Part shown: positions 32,999 through 42,356 of the stretch, piece by piece | Layout of the letters: every line of letters begins with the position of its first letter | How positions within the stretch are numbered: position 1 is the stretch's first letter | Source: Tenericutes bacterium HGW-Tenericutes-2 | GTDB taxonomy: Bacteria > Bacillota_I > Bacilli_A > Acholeplasmatales > Acholeplasmataceae | Length of the DNA: 64,000 nt | Direction: 5' to 3' | Assembly: GCA_002839095.1 (NCBI GenBank) | Contig: PGXL01000002.1 | Location: forward strand, 1-64,000 | The notes under the pieces: generated by a model | Database searches by the model: none | Seen by the model: only the letters and a program-made list of their open reading frames with translations | Told to the model about the DNA's origin: nothing | Made by a program: the position numbers and the translations under genes

Positions 32999-34846
32999 AT
33001 GCGAATCATAAAATTATTCAGCTTAGCAAAGGGCTTTTTAGTAGTATTCATGGTAGCTGCATTCTTAACAGCCTTTCACCAATGGACTTACTCAAATGTT
33101 CCCCTATTTACACAGTATTTAATCAAGACACTTTTAGCAGTCCCAGGTATCGCTCCGGGCAGTGTCTCAGTAGGTGAAGTTAATTTACCTTCTTTCCTCA
33201 TCGAGTTTTTTAGAAGAGATGATGAGGTGCTTGGAATCGTTATTAGAATTGCGATTTCACTCATGGTACTGCAACTCTTCAGATTCAGTCTAAGATTCTT
33301 TGAAATGTGGCTTAAGGGCTCCATTCAAGAGCGCATGGCTGAAAGCATGAGAATACGTCTATATGGACATATTCAGGACTTGAACTATGAGTTTCATAAC
33401 AACTCTGATAGTGGAGATTTAATTCAAAGAGTTACAACTGATGTTGAGTCAACAACAAGCTTTTTAACTACCCGTATGCTCGACGTTGTACATTTGACAG
33501 CAACTTTATTTTTTGGTGCCTACCAATTGATTTTGATCAATCCAACCATGGTTTGGATTACACTTTCAATCGTACCTATTGTTGCTACCGCATCCATTAT
33601 CTATTTCGTGAAAATTGAAAAGATTTTTGAAGACATTGAAAAAACAGAATCAAAGATGATGACAGTGGTACAAGAAAACTTATCTGGTGCCCGTGTTGTT
33701 AGAGCGTTTGCAAACGAAGTTTACGAAATCGAGAAGATGGAAGTAAAGAATAAAGAGTATGCAGATTCACTCAAAAAAGCGAATAAGATTGTTGCTATTT
33801 ATTGGGGCGTAATGGATTTCATTAGCATTAGCCAATATTTAATCATTATTGCGATTGGTGTAACTTATGTTCAAAATGGAGGTATGGATGCTGCAGGTGT
33901 TGTTGCATCGCTAGCCTTAGTAGGAATGCTGATTTGGCCAGTACGTGGTTTAGGTAGAATCATTAACGATTTTGGTAAGGCACTTGTTGCCTCAGATCGT
34001 ATCAATGAAATATTAGATAAGCCAAGCGAATATCTAAACGACGGTACAAAAACGCCAGATGTAAAAGGTGCAATTGAATTCAAGGATGTATCATTTAAAT
34101 TCAATGACACCAATGAGCACTTACTTAAAAAAGTTAGTTTTAAGATTGAAGCTGGTCAAACAGTTGCAATCATTGGTCGTACAGGCAGTGGGAAATCTAC
34201 AATTATCAACTTGCTTTTAAGAATGTACGAATATATAGATGGTGAAATCACTATCGACGGGATATCTTTGAAAGATATTAGCAAAAAGCATATTCGAAAT
34301 TCAATCGGTGTCGTTTTACAGGATCCTTTCCTATATTCGAAAACCGTTTTTGAGAATATCGCTATTGCCCATAAAAACACGGATAAGGATCGTGTTTATC
34401 GTGCTGCTCAAACAGCAGCACTAGAAAAAGACATTAAAACCTTTAAGCAAGGTTATGAAACTGTCGTGGGAGAAAAAGGAACTACCCTATCTGGTGGACA
34501 GAAACAAAGAGTCGCGATAGCGCGTGTTTTAGTTGCTGACAAGCCAATCCTTATTTTTGATGATGCGTTAAGTGCTGTTGACACAAAAACAGACATGATG
34601 ATTAGAGAAGCTCTACTCAATAAAGAATACAAGCACACAACCATTATTATTACACATCGTATAACAACAGCTAAGGAAGCTGATCAAATCGTTGTCTTAG
34701 ATCAAGGCAATATCGAGGCGATTGGTACACATGATGAATTAGCAAACCAACCTGGTTTGTATAAAAAGTTATGGGACATCCAAGGCAAGCTTGAGAAAGA
34801 ATTTCAAGCGTTACTGAAGGCAGGTGAGACTGATGCATCAAGATGA
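32999..34846 (+). CDS. ABC exporter half-transporter, degenerate catalytic-site subunit
   Basis: A 615-residue type IV ABC exporter: six membrane helices, then a nucleotide-binding domain with Walker A GRTGSGKST, signature LSGGQKQR and Walker B LIFDDALSAVD. The residue after Walker B is Asp instead of the catalytic Glu, as in TM287-, LmrC- or BmrC-type subunits of heterodimeric exporters. An extra segment (about 55-75) lies between the first two helices. AAGGAGGG precedes the ATG. It overlaps its partner gene. The exported compound is unknown. Confidence 0.92.
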   Translation: MRIIKLFSLAKGFLVVFMVAAFLTAFHQWTYSNVPLFTQYLIKTLLAVPGIAPGSVSVGEVNLPSFLIEFFRRDDEVLGIVIRIAISLMVLQLFRFSLRFFEMWLKGSIQERMAESMRIRLYGHIQDLNYEFHNNSDSGDLIQRVTTDVESTTSFLTTRMLDVVHLTATLFFGAYQLILINPTMVWITLSIVPIVATASIIYFVKIEKIFEDIEKTESKMMTVVQENLSGARVVRAFANEVYEIEKMEVKNKEYADSLKKANKIVAIYWGVMDFISISQYLIIIAIGVTYVQNGGMDAAGVVASLALVGMLIWPVRGLGRIINDFGKALVASDRINEILDKPSEYLNDGTKTPDVKGAIEFKDVSFKFNDTNEHLLKKVSFKIEAGQTVAIIGRTGSGKSTIINLLLRMYEYIDGEITIDGISLKDISKKHIRNSIGVVLQDPFLYSKTVFENIAIAHKNTDKDRVYRAAQTAALEKDIKTFKQGYETVVGEKGTTLSGGQKQRVAIARVLVADKPILIFDDALSAVDTKTDMMIREALLNKEYKHTTIIITHRITTAKEADQIVVLDQGNIEAIGTHDELANQPGLYKKLWDIQGKLEKEFQALLKAGETDASR

Positions 34847-36659
34847 TCAAGACATTCAGTATAAGATTCAGTTATCAACTTGGAAAAAAATCATTAGTAT
34901 TATATTTAAATCAAAGAAGCATTTAATTTTATTGATGGTATATTCAAGTATTTTAGCAATCTTAGATGGAGCAATACCACTTTTGAATCGCTATGCGATT
35001 GATGAGTTTTTTGTTGCTGGAAATTATGAGAACTGGCCATATTTTGTTGCTGCTAATATAGCACTAGCATTAGGATTTGGTCTTGCAGTTTGGGGATTTA
35101 TTTATCAAGCAGGTATTATTGAAGCTGAAACAAGCTTTGAACTTAGACGTCAAGCGTTCAAGAATTTGCAAAGACTTTCTTATTCTTATTTTGATCAAAC
35201 CCCTCAGGGTTGGGTCATGGCAAGAATGACAAGTGATGCAAGAAGATTATCATTGATCATTTCTTGGGGCTTAGTTGATTTTGTTTGGGCTGGTTTATCC
35301 ATGATTATTATTATGGTCGTTTTATACCTAACATTCTTTAAATTGGCATTGATTGTAACAATTATTGTACCAATTATGCTAGCGATTGCATACGTATTTA
35401 GAAAACTGATTTTAAAGCAGCATCGAGCTGCTAAAAAGCATAACAGTCAGTTAACTGCACAATACAGTGAAGGCTTTCTAGGTGCAAAGACAACAAAGAG
35501 TTTATCGATTGAGGAATCTAATTTTGATGAGTTTTCATTAACAGCGAACAAGCTCAAAAGAGCTAGTATTAAGGCTGTTGTATCATCAGCTGTATTTTCA
35601 TCGATTATATTAGTTCTTGCATATGTTGCAGTAGCAACTACAATGGTTCAAGGGTCAATCTTTGTATTAGAGGTTATTATTACCCTAGGAACCCTACAAA
35701 TGTTTTTAAGCTATACAGTCAATTTCTTCGAGCCAGTGATGGCGATTTCTAGAATTTTATCCGATTTCCAAAACGCGCAAGCATCTGCAGAGCGTATTGT
35801 TGGTTTGATTGAAACGAAATCTGATTTAGTAGATACTAAAGAGGTTGAAGAAATATATGGTGGTTTATTTAACGATAAGAGAGAAAACTGGGAAAGCTTA
35901 GTTGGTGATGTCGAATTTAAGGATGTAACATTCTATTATAAAGACAACGAAATTATTTTAAACAAGTTCAATCTAAAAGTTAAAGCTGGTCAAAGCGTAG
36001 CACTTGTTGGTCATACCGGAAGTGGAAAAACAACGTTAATCAACCTGCTTGCAAGATTTTATGAACCAAAGGAAGGCTCCATTTTAATTGATGGAAAGGA
36101 TTATAGAGAAAGAAGTATACATTGGCTTCATTCCAAATTGGGCTATGTACTTCAAAGTCCGCATTTATTTTCAACAACCGTAATGGAAAATATTCGTTAT
36201 GGTAGATTAGATGCAACCGATGATGAGGTTATATATGCAGCGAAGATGGTTGGAGTTGATAATTTTGTAGCTCACCTTGATTTAGGATATCAAACATTTG
36301 TCGGAGAAGGTGGAAATCTTTTATCCGTTGGACAAAAGCAATTGATTTCATTTGCTAGAGCAGTGCTTGCAAACCCTAGAATTCTTATTCTAGATGAAGC
36401 AACATCATCTATCGATTCTGAATCTGAAGAAGTCATTCAAAGAGCTACAAATCAATTACTATCTGATCGTACAAGCTTTATTGTTGCTCATAGATTATCA
36501 ACTATTGTAAATGCAAGCCTAATCGTTATGCTAGACATGGGAGAAATTCTTGAAATGGGTAGCCATGAAGAGCTTCTAGCTAAGAGAGGCGCATACTTTG
36601 AACTTTATAGAAATCAATTCTTTAAAGAAAAGAGCGTTGAACTAGAAGCGGGAATTTAA
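34833..36659 (+). CDS. ABC exporter half-transporter, catalytically competent subunit
   Basis: A 608-residue partner exporter with six membrane helices and a nucleotide-binding domain. Walker A is GHTGSGKTT and Walker B is ILILDEATSSID with the catalytic Glu present, but the signature is LSVGQ instead of LSGGQ. Together with the preceding subunit this gives one normal and one degenerate ATP site, the pattern of heterodimeric multidrug-type exporters. The ATG at 34833 follows AGGTGA, so I prefer it to the GTG at 34824. Confidence 0.92.
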   Translation: MHQDDQDIQYKIQLSTWKKIISIIFKSKKHLILLMVYSSILAILDGAIPLLNRYAIDEFFVAGNYENWPYFVAANIALALGFGLAVWGFIYQAGIIEAETSFELRRQAFKNLQRLSYSYFDQTPQGWVMARMTSDARRLSLIISWGLVDFVWAGLSMIIIMVVLYLTFFKLALIVTIIVPIMLAIAYVFRKLILKQHRAAKKHNSQLTAQYSEGFLGAKTTKSLSIEESNFDEFSLTANKLKRASIKAVVSSAVFSSIILVLAYVAVATTMVQGSIFVLEVIITLGTLQMFLSYTVNFFEPVMAISRILSDFQNAQASAERIVGLIETKSDLVDTKEVEEIYGGLFNDKRENWESLVGDVEFKDVTFYYKDNEIILNKFNLKVKAGQSVALVGHTGSGKTTLINLLARFYEPKEGSILIDGKDYRERSIHWLHSKLGYVLQSPHLFSTTVMENIRYGRLDATDDEVIYAAKMVGVDNFVAHLDLGYQTFVGEGGNLLSVGQKQLISFARAVLANPRILILDEATSSIDSESEEVIQRATNQLLSDRTSFIVAHRLSTIVNASLIVMLDMGEILEMGSHEELLAKRGAYFELYRNQFFKEKSVELEAGI

Positions 36660-36686
36660 TAATTAAATAAAGTAAAAGGGCATGTT

Positions 36687-36714
36687 ACCTTCTATCATAG
36701 GATAGAGGTGAAAA
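36687..36714 (+). promoter_or_regulatory. hairpin that pairs the ribosome binding site of the surface-protein gene
   Basis: ACCT-T-CTATC (36687-36696) pairs with GATAGAGGT (36701-36709) around the loop ATAG: nine base pairs with one bulged T. The right arm contains AGAGGT, the ribosome site seven bases before the ATG at 36716. This could restrain translation. Confidence 0.55.
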
Positions 36715-36715
36715 C

Positions 36716-38785
36716 ATGTCCTTTTTATTATCGTTATTTAGTATATTTAGCTTTTTAGCAGTAAGAATTGATTGGATCAATGATTTTTTAACAATTCCAT
36801 TACATGACAACATTGATAACTACACCTATTTACCTGAGGCGACATTATATATTGATGGTGTAAAGATAAATGACCCGAGAATGTTTTATGAGAGAAATGG
36901 TGTTGAATGGACCTTTATTTCCACTGTTAACTCTGGTGTTGTGAAGGCATATTATATAAAATACCGGGTCAATTATCCAACCTATAATATTTCGCAGGTA
37001 AAAACCATTACCTTTAACATCGTTGATTTAATGCCACCTGAGTTTGTGCAAGTCCCCATCTTTAGTATTCCACTTGGACAAAAAATGCCTGATTTACTTG
37101 AAGGATTAACTTATTTAGATAATTATGATCATGCTTCAAATATTAAGGTTATAGTCAATTCTTCAAAGGTTATTCTAAATCGTGTGGGTACCTATGAAAT
37201 CAGCTATCAAATTTCAGATTTATCGAATAATACAACCACTATACTTAGTTCGTTAGCTGTTTATGATCATTTACCTCCAACAATATCATTAAAAAAAGAA
37301 CTTATTTTGTCCTATGGAAGTTCATTTCTTTGGAGTAATTACTTAACCATTACTGATAATTATGATACAGTACTTGATATAAAAATACATGATCAATATG
37401 TTAACTATGCTAAGCTTGGAAGCTATCCTATAGTGATTACTGCAACGGATCAAAGTGGTTTATCTAGTCAAATTGAACAAATGCTATCGATTGTCGATAT
37501 CGAAAAACCAAAAATAACGATGAAAAGTCAAGCTCCAATGATACCTGTTTATTCTAGTGAAAGTGATACGTTGTTGAAAAGCTTTATTTTAAGCATTTCT
37601 GATAATTATGACTTACTTACTATCAACGATGTAGCAGTTACACATGATATTGAATGGGATGTTTTAGGGGAATATACAATATACTATACACTAACAGATC
37701 AATCGAAAAACACACTAGAAACTAAAATCAAGGTTAAGATTAAGGATATTGACAAACCAACCATATTTTTTACTGAGCCCTTAATATTCGAGGTTTTTGA
37801 AGAAACACCATTTATCAATCAGTTTATTGAATATGAAGATAATTATGATGTAAAAAGCAAACTAACCTTAAGAATAACTACGAGCTTTAAAATGAACGCT
37901 ATAGGCAAATATCCAATTACAGTAGAGGTATCAGACACTTCAGGAAATAAAGAGATTATGCAATCCTATATAGAAATCATTGATTCCACAAGGCCAGAGC
38001 TAATACAGATAAATGATATCATTATTACCGACTTTAGTAGAAAAAGCTATAACCTCTATTTTTCAGCATCAGATAATTATGACCCAATTACTAAAATTAG
38101 TGTGCATATCAATGATCAATATGTTAATTATGAAGCCATAGGAAGCTATCCGATCATTGTAACAGCAACAGATCAATCCTCAAATTATACAATTTTACAT
38201 ACTGAGATCTTAATCATTGATATTATAGAACCTGAGCTTGAATTAAAACAACATGCAGTCCTTCTTCAAATCAATAGTGAACCCTTGGACCTAAAGTCAT
38301 TCATCAAGAATGCAAGTGATAATTATGATTATTTAACGAAAGATGATGTAAGTATCGAAGGTGAAGTCAAGTATAATCGAATCGGACTTTATACAATCAC
38401 ATACTACTTAAGTGATTCTTCCCTAAATAGCATAAAAAAGGAATTGGTGGTTACCATTGACGACCGCACATCTCCAATTATTACATCAACTCCCCTATCA
38501 CTTCATGTCAATCAGCAATTCAATCCATTAGAGGGTATTCACATCGAAGATAATATGGGAAATTATGAACTGTATATTTTCCCAGAATTTATCGATACAA
38601 GCCTTGCAGGCAAAAAGAAAATCACCTATGTAGCAGTTGATCAAAGGGGTAACTATACAACATATGTAAGGGAAATAGTGATTCTAGACGATTCAAAAAA
38701 AATAGAATTAACCTCCTATTTACCAGTGGTAATTGTAACCCTTTTGGGAATAGCATCAATCTACTATATTTATAAAAAGGGATAG
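36716..38785 (+). CDS. surface protein with seven Ig-like (DUF5011-like) modules
   Basis: A 689-residue protein with an N-terminal hydrophobic signal (about 1-17), seven beta-rich modules of about 80-90 residues and a C-terminal membrane helix (about 665-685) followed by KKG. Six modules contain DNYD in the same place; the seventh has DNMG. Each ends in a GxYxIxY-xDxSxN-like pattern, matching bacterial Ig-like folds such as DUF5011. The bulk is therefore extracellular, probably adhesive or structural. There is no LPXTG motif; the membrane helix is the anchor. The gene is 56 bases after the exporter. Confidence 0.78.
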   Translation: MSFLLSLFSIFSFLAVRIDWINDFLTIPLHDNIDNYTYLPEATLYIDGVKINDPRMFYERNGVEWTFISTVNSGVVKAYYIKYRVNYPTYNISQVKTITFNIVDLMPPEFVQVPIFSIPLGQKMPDLLEGLTYLDNYDHASNIKVIVNSSKVILNRVGTYEISYQISDLSNNTTTILSSLAVYDHLPPTISLKKELILSYGSSFLWSNYLTITDNYDTVLDIKIHDQYVNYAKLGSYPIVITATDQSGLSSQIEQMLSIVDIEKPKITMKSQAPMIPVYSSESDTLLKSFILSISDNYDLLTINDVAVTHDIEWDVLGEYTIYYTLTDQSKNTLETKIKVKIKDIDKPTIFFTEPLIFEVFEETPFINQFIEYEDNYDVKSKLTLRITTSFKMNAIGKYPITVEVSDTSGNKEIMQSYIEIIDSTRPELIQINDIIITDFSRKSYNLYFSASDNYDPITKISVHINDQYVNYEAIGSYPIIVTATDQSSNYTILHTEILIIDIIEPELELKQHAVLLQINSEPLDLKSFIKNASDNYDYLTKDDVSIEGEVKYNRIGLYTITYYLSDSSLNSIKKELVVTIDDRTSPIITSTPLSLHVNQQFNPLEGIHIEDNMGNYELYIFPEFIDTSLAGKKKITYVAVDQRGNYTTYVREIVILDDSKKIELTSYLPVVIVTLLGIASIYYIYKKG

Positions 38786-38797
38786 AAGCAGTATCTT

Positions 38798-38826
38798 TTG
38801 ACAAAGCCTCTTAAATAAATTATAAT
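38798..38826 (+). promoter_or_regulatory. consensus promoter of the flavodoxin gene
   Basis: TTGACA (38798-38803), 17 bases, TATAAT (38821-38826): an exact consensus sigma-A promoter. It predicts strong expression of flavodoxin. Confidence 0.9.
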
Positions 38827-38870
38827 GTGAGGGTAGATATGATTATAAAATATCAAAGGAGAGTATAAAT

Positions 38871-39299
38871 ATGGCGAACGTATTATTGGTTTACTGGAGT
38901 GGAACTGGAAATACTGAAATTATGGCTGAAAAAATTAAAGAAGGTCTAGAAAGTGCTGGAGCAACCGTTGATTATAAGACTGTTGATCAAGTTGAACCAG
39001 ATGATTTAGCAAATTACGATAAAGTAGCATTTGGTTGCCCATCAATGGGTGTAGAAACATTAGAAGAAGATGAATTCGAACCATTCTTTGAAGCGGTTGA
39101 AGCAAGTCTTTCAGGTAAGAAGGTTGCACTATTTGGATCATATGGATGGGGCGAAGGCGAATGGATGGATGCATGGCAAGAACGTACAGTTGCTGCAGGT
39201 GCAGTTTTATTCCAAGAAGGATTAAAGGTCAATTCAACTCCATCAAGTGAAGAAGAAGAGCTATGTGTTGAATTTGGTTCAGGCTTCGCAAAATTCTAA
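38871..39299 (+). CDS. flavodoxin
   Basis: A 142-residue acidic FMN-binding electron carrier. WSGTGNTE (9-16) is the phosphate-binding loop; FGCPSMGVETLEEDEF and FGSYGWGEGEWMDAW match the other flavin-contact loops. The length is that of short-chain flavodoxins. It has its own consensus promoter, AAAGGAG ribosome site and terminator, so it is a monocistronic, probably abundant protein. It may serve as low-potential donor to oxidoreductases encoded elsewhere. Confidence 0.95.
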   Translation: MANVLLVYWSGTGNTEIMAEKIKEGLESAGATVDYKTVDQVEPDDLANYDKVAFGCPSMGVETLEEDEFEPFFEAVEASLSGKKVALFGSYGWGEGEWMDAWQERTVAAGAVLFQEGLKVNSTPSSEEEELCVEFGSGFAKF

Positions 39300-39307
39300 A
39301 AACAAAT

Positions 39308-39336
39308 AAAAAATGCTGACTCAAGCATTTTTTTTT
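39308..39336 (+). terminator. terminator after flavodoxin
   Basis: AAAAATGCT pairs with AGCATTTTT around GACTCA, followed by a run of T. Confidence 0.88.
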
Positions 39337-39355
39337 AGATAGATGGATTATAACT

Positions 39356-39377
39356 TGCTATAATAAGAATAGGTGAT
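39356..39377 (+). promoter_or_regulatory. extended -10 promoter and ribosome site of dnaE
   Basis: TGCTATAAT (39356-39364) is an extended -10. AGGTGAT follows seven bases after TATAAT, and the GTG start is at 39382. The 19 bases from TATAAT onward are identical to the recG cassette at 26606-26624. Confidence 0.7.
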
Positions 39378-39381
39378 CGTT

Positions 39382-42345
39382 GTGTTCGGAGTATTATACT
39401 TACAAAGTTCATATAGCATGCTCAATAATGCAATCCCCCTTCCTTCTTTATTCGAAGAAGTCAAACAGGGGGGATATGATTTTATTGCACTGTCAGATAA
39501 CAATCTTCATGGAATGTTATCTTTATTTAACCTTGCAAAAAAACATAACATTAAACCTATAATAGGATTAAAAATAAAAGTTTCTATTGATTTGATGTAT
39601 ACAAGCTTTTTGGTTTATGTTAAAAATAAGGAAGGTTATCAAAACCTATTGAAGCTATCCCTACTATCCAATGAACAATCATTAGCTATTGATGATTTAA
39701 AAACCTATCAAAAAGGATTAATCTTTGTAACATCAGGTCCTGATTCAATTGTCAATCATTTCATTATGAATGAAGATTATAGTCAAGCAGGTCATTATAT
39801 CGATATCTTTAAATCAAGCTTCAATGATTTTTACCTAGGTCTATCCCTAGACACCTTCCAGCTTGAAATGAAGGTAGCTCCTATCTTACTTGATCTATCT
39901 GAAAAAACAAAAATTAAACTGCTACCTATACATCAAACATCCTATTTAAAGCCAGAGGGTAAAGAGGTGTATGAAGCATTAATTAAAATTGAAGATGAAA
40001 AAAATGAAGTGCTTCCAGATGCGAATTATCAATTCTTAAATAAGGATGAGCTTTCTAATATGTTTATGGATTATTCCTACGTATTTGATTCCTTATCGAC
40101 AGTAATCCAAGCTATTGATTTCGAGTGGGTTAAACCAAATTTTGAAATGCCTAAGTATCCTGTAGAAAATGGAACACCCTATGAATACCTAAAATCATTA
40201 TCAATTGTAGGACTAAAAAAAAGGTTAAAAAAGATTCCAAATGCAGATGTCAAGGTCTATCAAAAGAGATTGACATATGAGCTATCTGTCATTCATAAAA
40301 TGGGATTTGATAACTATTTTTTAATCGTTTATGATTTTGTGAAATATGCGAAAACACATGATATTTTAGTTGGCCCAGGTCGTGGTTCATCAGCGGGATC
40401 TCTAGTTGCTTATTGCCTAGGAATTACCGATGTTGACCCGATCACCTACGACCTACTTTTTGAGCGTTTTTTAAATCCAGAACGTATCACAATGCCAGAT
40501 ATCGATATGGATTTTCCAGACAATAAACGTGATGAAGTTTTACAGTATGTTAAGGAAAAATATGGAAATAAACATATCATTAGTATTGTTACATTTGGAA
40601 CATTTGCATTACGCTCTTCAATTAGAGATATTGCAAGAGTAATGAAAATAGATCCTAGTCGAGTAACAGGAATTATCCAAAGTGTAATCAATGATAAAGC
40701 CGATCAAACCGATGAGGAAATGACAAGACTATTAAGAGTCGCTAAAACGATTGAAGGACTACCAAGACACACAGGAACACACGCAGCAGGGATGATCTTA
40801 GCTGATCAGGATTTGACGAATTATATACCGCTTCAAAAGGGGCTTTATGATTTCTATCAAAGTCAATTAGAAGCATCCGATCTTGAGTCATTAGGTCTAC
40901 TTAAAGTTGACTTTTTAGGGATTAGAAACCTAGCTGTTATCGATGATGCTATCAAAATGATACATCGCTTAGGAGAGCCTTTTTCACTAGTTGATATACC
41001 TCTTGATAATGAAAAGACATACGAGCTATTAAGCCGCGCTGAAACCAGTGGAGTCTTTCAGCTTGAGTCAGGTGGAATGCGTGCTGTTTTAAGAAAATTA
41101 AAGCCAAGAGATTTCGAGGATATTGTAGCAATTCTAGCACTATTTAGACCTGGTCCTATGGATAATATTGATGAATATATAGAGAGACGTAATGGTAAAA
41201 AATATGAATACGTTCATCCAAATCTTGAAGCTATTTTAAAAAAGACTTATGGTATTATTGTTTACCAAGAACAGATCATGCGTATCGCAAATGAATTTGC
41301 AGGTTACACTCTAGCGGAGGCTGATTTGCTTAGAAGAGGGATTTCTAAGAAAGATAAAAATATTTTGGAGGATGAACGTAAACGCTTCATTTTGAAATGC
41401 AAGGATAAGAATTACACACAAGAAACTGCTGAAGAAATTTATGATTATATTGTTAAATTTGCTGACTATGGATTCAATAGAAGTCATAGTGTTGCCTACG
41501 CATTAGTAGCCTATCAAATGGCATATTTAAAGGCGAATTACTTCCCAGTATTTATGACCATTCTTTTATCATCAGTCACTGGAAATGAAGGATTAACACA
41601 AGACTATTTAAATGAACTAAAAAAGCATCAAGTCAAAATATTACCTCCAGATATCAATTTAAGTAGTGATCAATATATCTATAAAAATAACGTCATTTAT
41701 ATGCCTCTTTTGGCAGTCAAAAGTATTGGAAGATTGACTGTCCAAAAAATAATGGAAGAAAGAAATACAAATGGTGAATTCAAGGATTATCAGGATTTCA
41801 AGCTTCGAATGAAGAAGGATTTAAATGATAAAAATCTTGAAATGTTAATTCATAGTGGAGCACTAGATGCATTTGGTTTAAATCATCAAACCATGAATTA
41901 TCATAAGCAAATAGACGATGCTGGATACGAGCAATATATTACTGACTTTAAATTAAAAACGACTGAAGATTATTCATTCTTTGAAAAAGCTCAGTTCGAA
42001 AAAGAGGCATTAGGATTCAATTTGATGTATAATCCTATTAATGCACATCAGGACTTGATTGCAAAATTAAAGCTTAAGCCACTTTCTGATTTATACAATC
42101 AACATGAGATTTTGACGCTTGCGTATATTAAAAACATTAAAGTCATCAAAACAAAGCAGGGAAAAGAAATGGCATTCGCACTACTTGATGATGGTTCAAC
42201 AGAACTTGAAGCAACCCTATTTACAGATACTTATTTAAAGTATATCGATTTACTAAATAGAGAGGTTCGAATTTTTAGAATTAAAGCCAACGTGTATAAG
42301 GACAAAAAATCTAATGTGATTGAGGAAGTCAAAAAAATCGACTAG
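39382..42345 (+). CDS. dnaE: DNA polymerase III alpha subunit, DnaE type
   Basis: A 987-residue replicative polymerase, shorter than the roughly 1,160 residues of E. coli. The GTG at 39382 sits after AGGTGAT, so I prefer it to the GTG at 39373. The N-terminal PHP domain has lost metal-ligand positions: the usual HxH before the YSLL-type segment reads YLQ, and SDNN replaces the usual DH. The palm has GPGRGSSAGSLVAYCLG and the catalytic PDIDMDF. Helix-hairpin-helix and OB-fold parts follow. As in other low-GC Gram-positives, a separate PolC elsewhere is expected but not seen here. Confidence 0.94.
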   Translation: MFGVLYLQSSYSMLNNAIPLPSLFEEVKQGGYDFIALSDNNLHGMLSLFNLAKKHNIKPIIGLKIKVSIDLMYTSFLVYVKNKEGYQNLLKLSLLSNEQSLAIDDLKTYQKGLIFVTSGPDSIVNHFIMNEDYSQAGHYIDIFKSSFNDFYLGLSLDTFQLEMKVAPILLDLSEKTKIKLLPIHQTSYLKPEGKEVYEALIKIEDEKNEVLPDANYQFLNKDELSNMFMDYSYVFDSLSTVIQAIDFEWVKPNFEMPKYPVENGTPYEYLKSLSIVGLKKRLKKIPNADVKVYQKRLTYELSVIHKMGFDNYFLIVYDFVKYAKTHDILVGPGRGSSAGSLVAYCLGITDVDPITYDLLFERFLNPERITMPDIDMDFPDNKRDEVLQYVKEKYGNKHIISIVTFGTFALRSSIRDIARVMKIDPSRVTGIIQSVINDKADQTDEEMTRLLRVAKTIEGLPRHTGTHAAGMILADQDLTNYIPLQKGLYDFYQSQLEASDLESLGLLKVDFLGIRNLAVIDDAIKMIHRLGEPFSLVDIPLDNEKTYELLSRAETSGVFQLESGGMRAVLRKLKPRDFEDIVAILALFRPGPMDNIDEYIERRNGKKYEYVHPNLEAILKKTYGIIVYQEQIMRIANEFAGYTLAEADLLRRGISKKDKNILEDERKRFILKCKDKNYTQETAEEIYDYIVKFADYGFNRSHSVAYALVAYQMAYLKANYFPVFMTILLSSVTGNEGLTQDYLNELKKHQVKILPPDINLSSDQYIYKNNVIYMPLLAVKSIGRLTVQKIMEERNTNGEFKDYQDFKLRMKKDLNDKNLEMLIHSGALDAFGLNHQTMNYHKQIDDAGYEQYITDFKLKTTEDYSFFEKAQFEKEALGFNLMYNPINAHQDLIAKLKLKPLSDLYNQHEILTLAYIKNIKVIKTKQGKEMAFALLDDGSTELEATLFTDTYLKYIDLLNREVRIFRIKANVYKDKKSNVIEEVKKID

Positions 42346-42356
42346 CGTGACAATCA

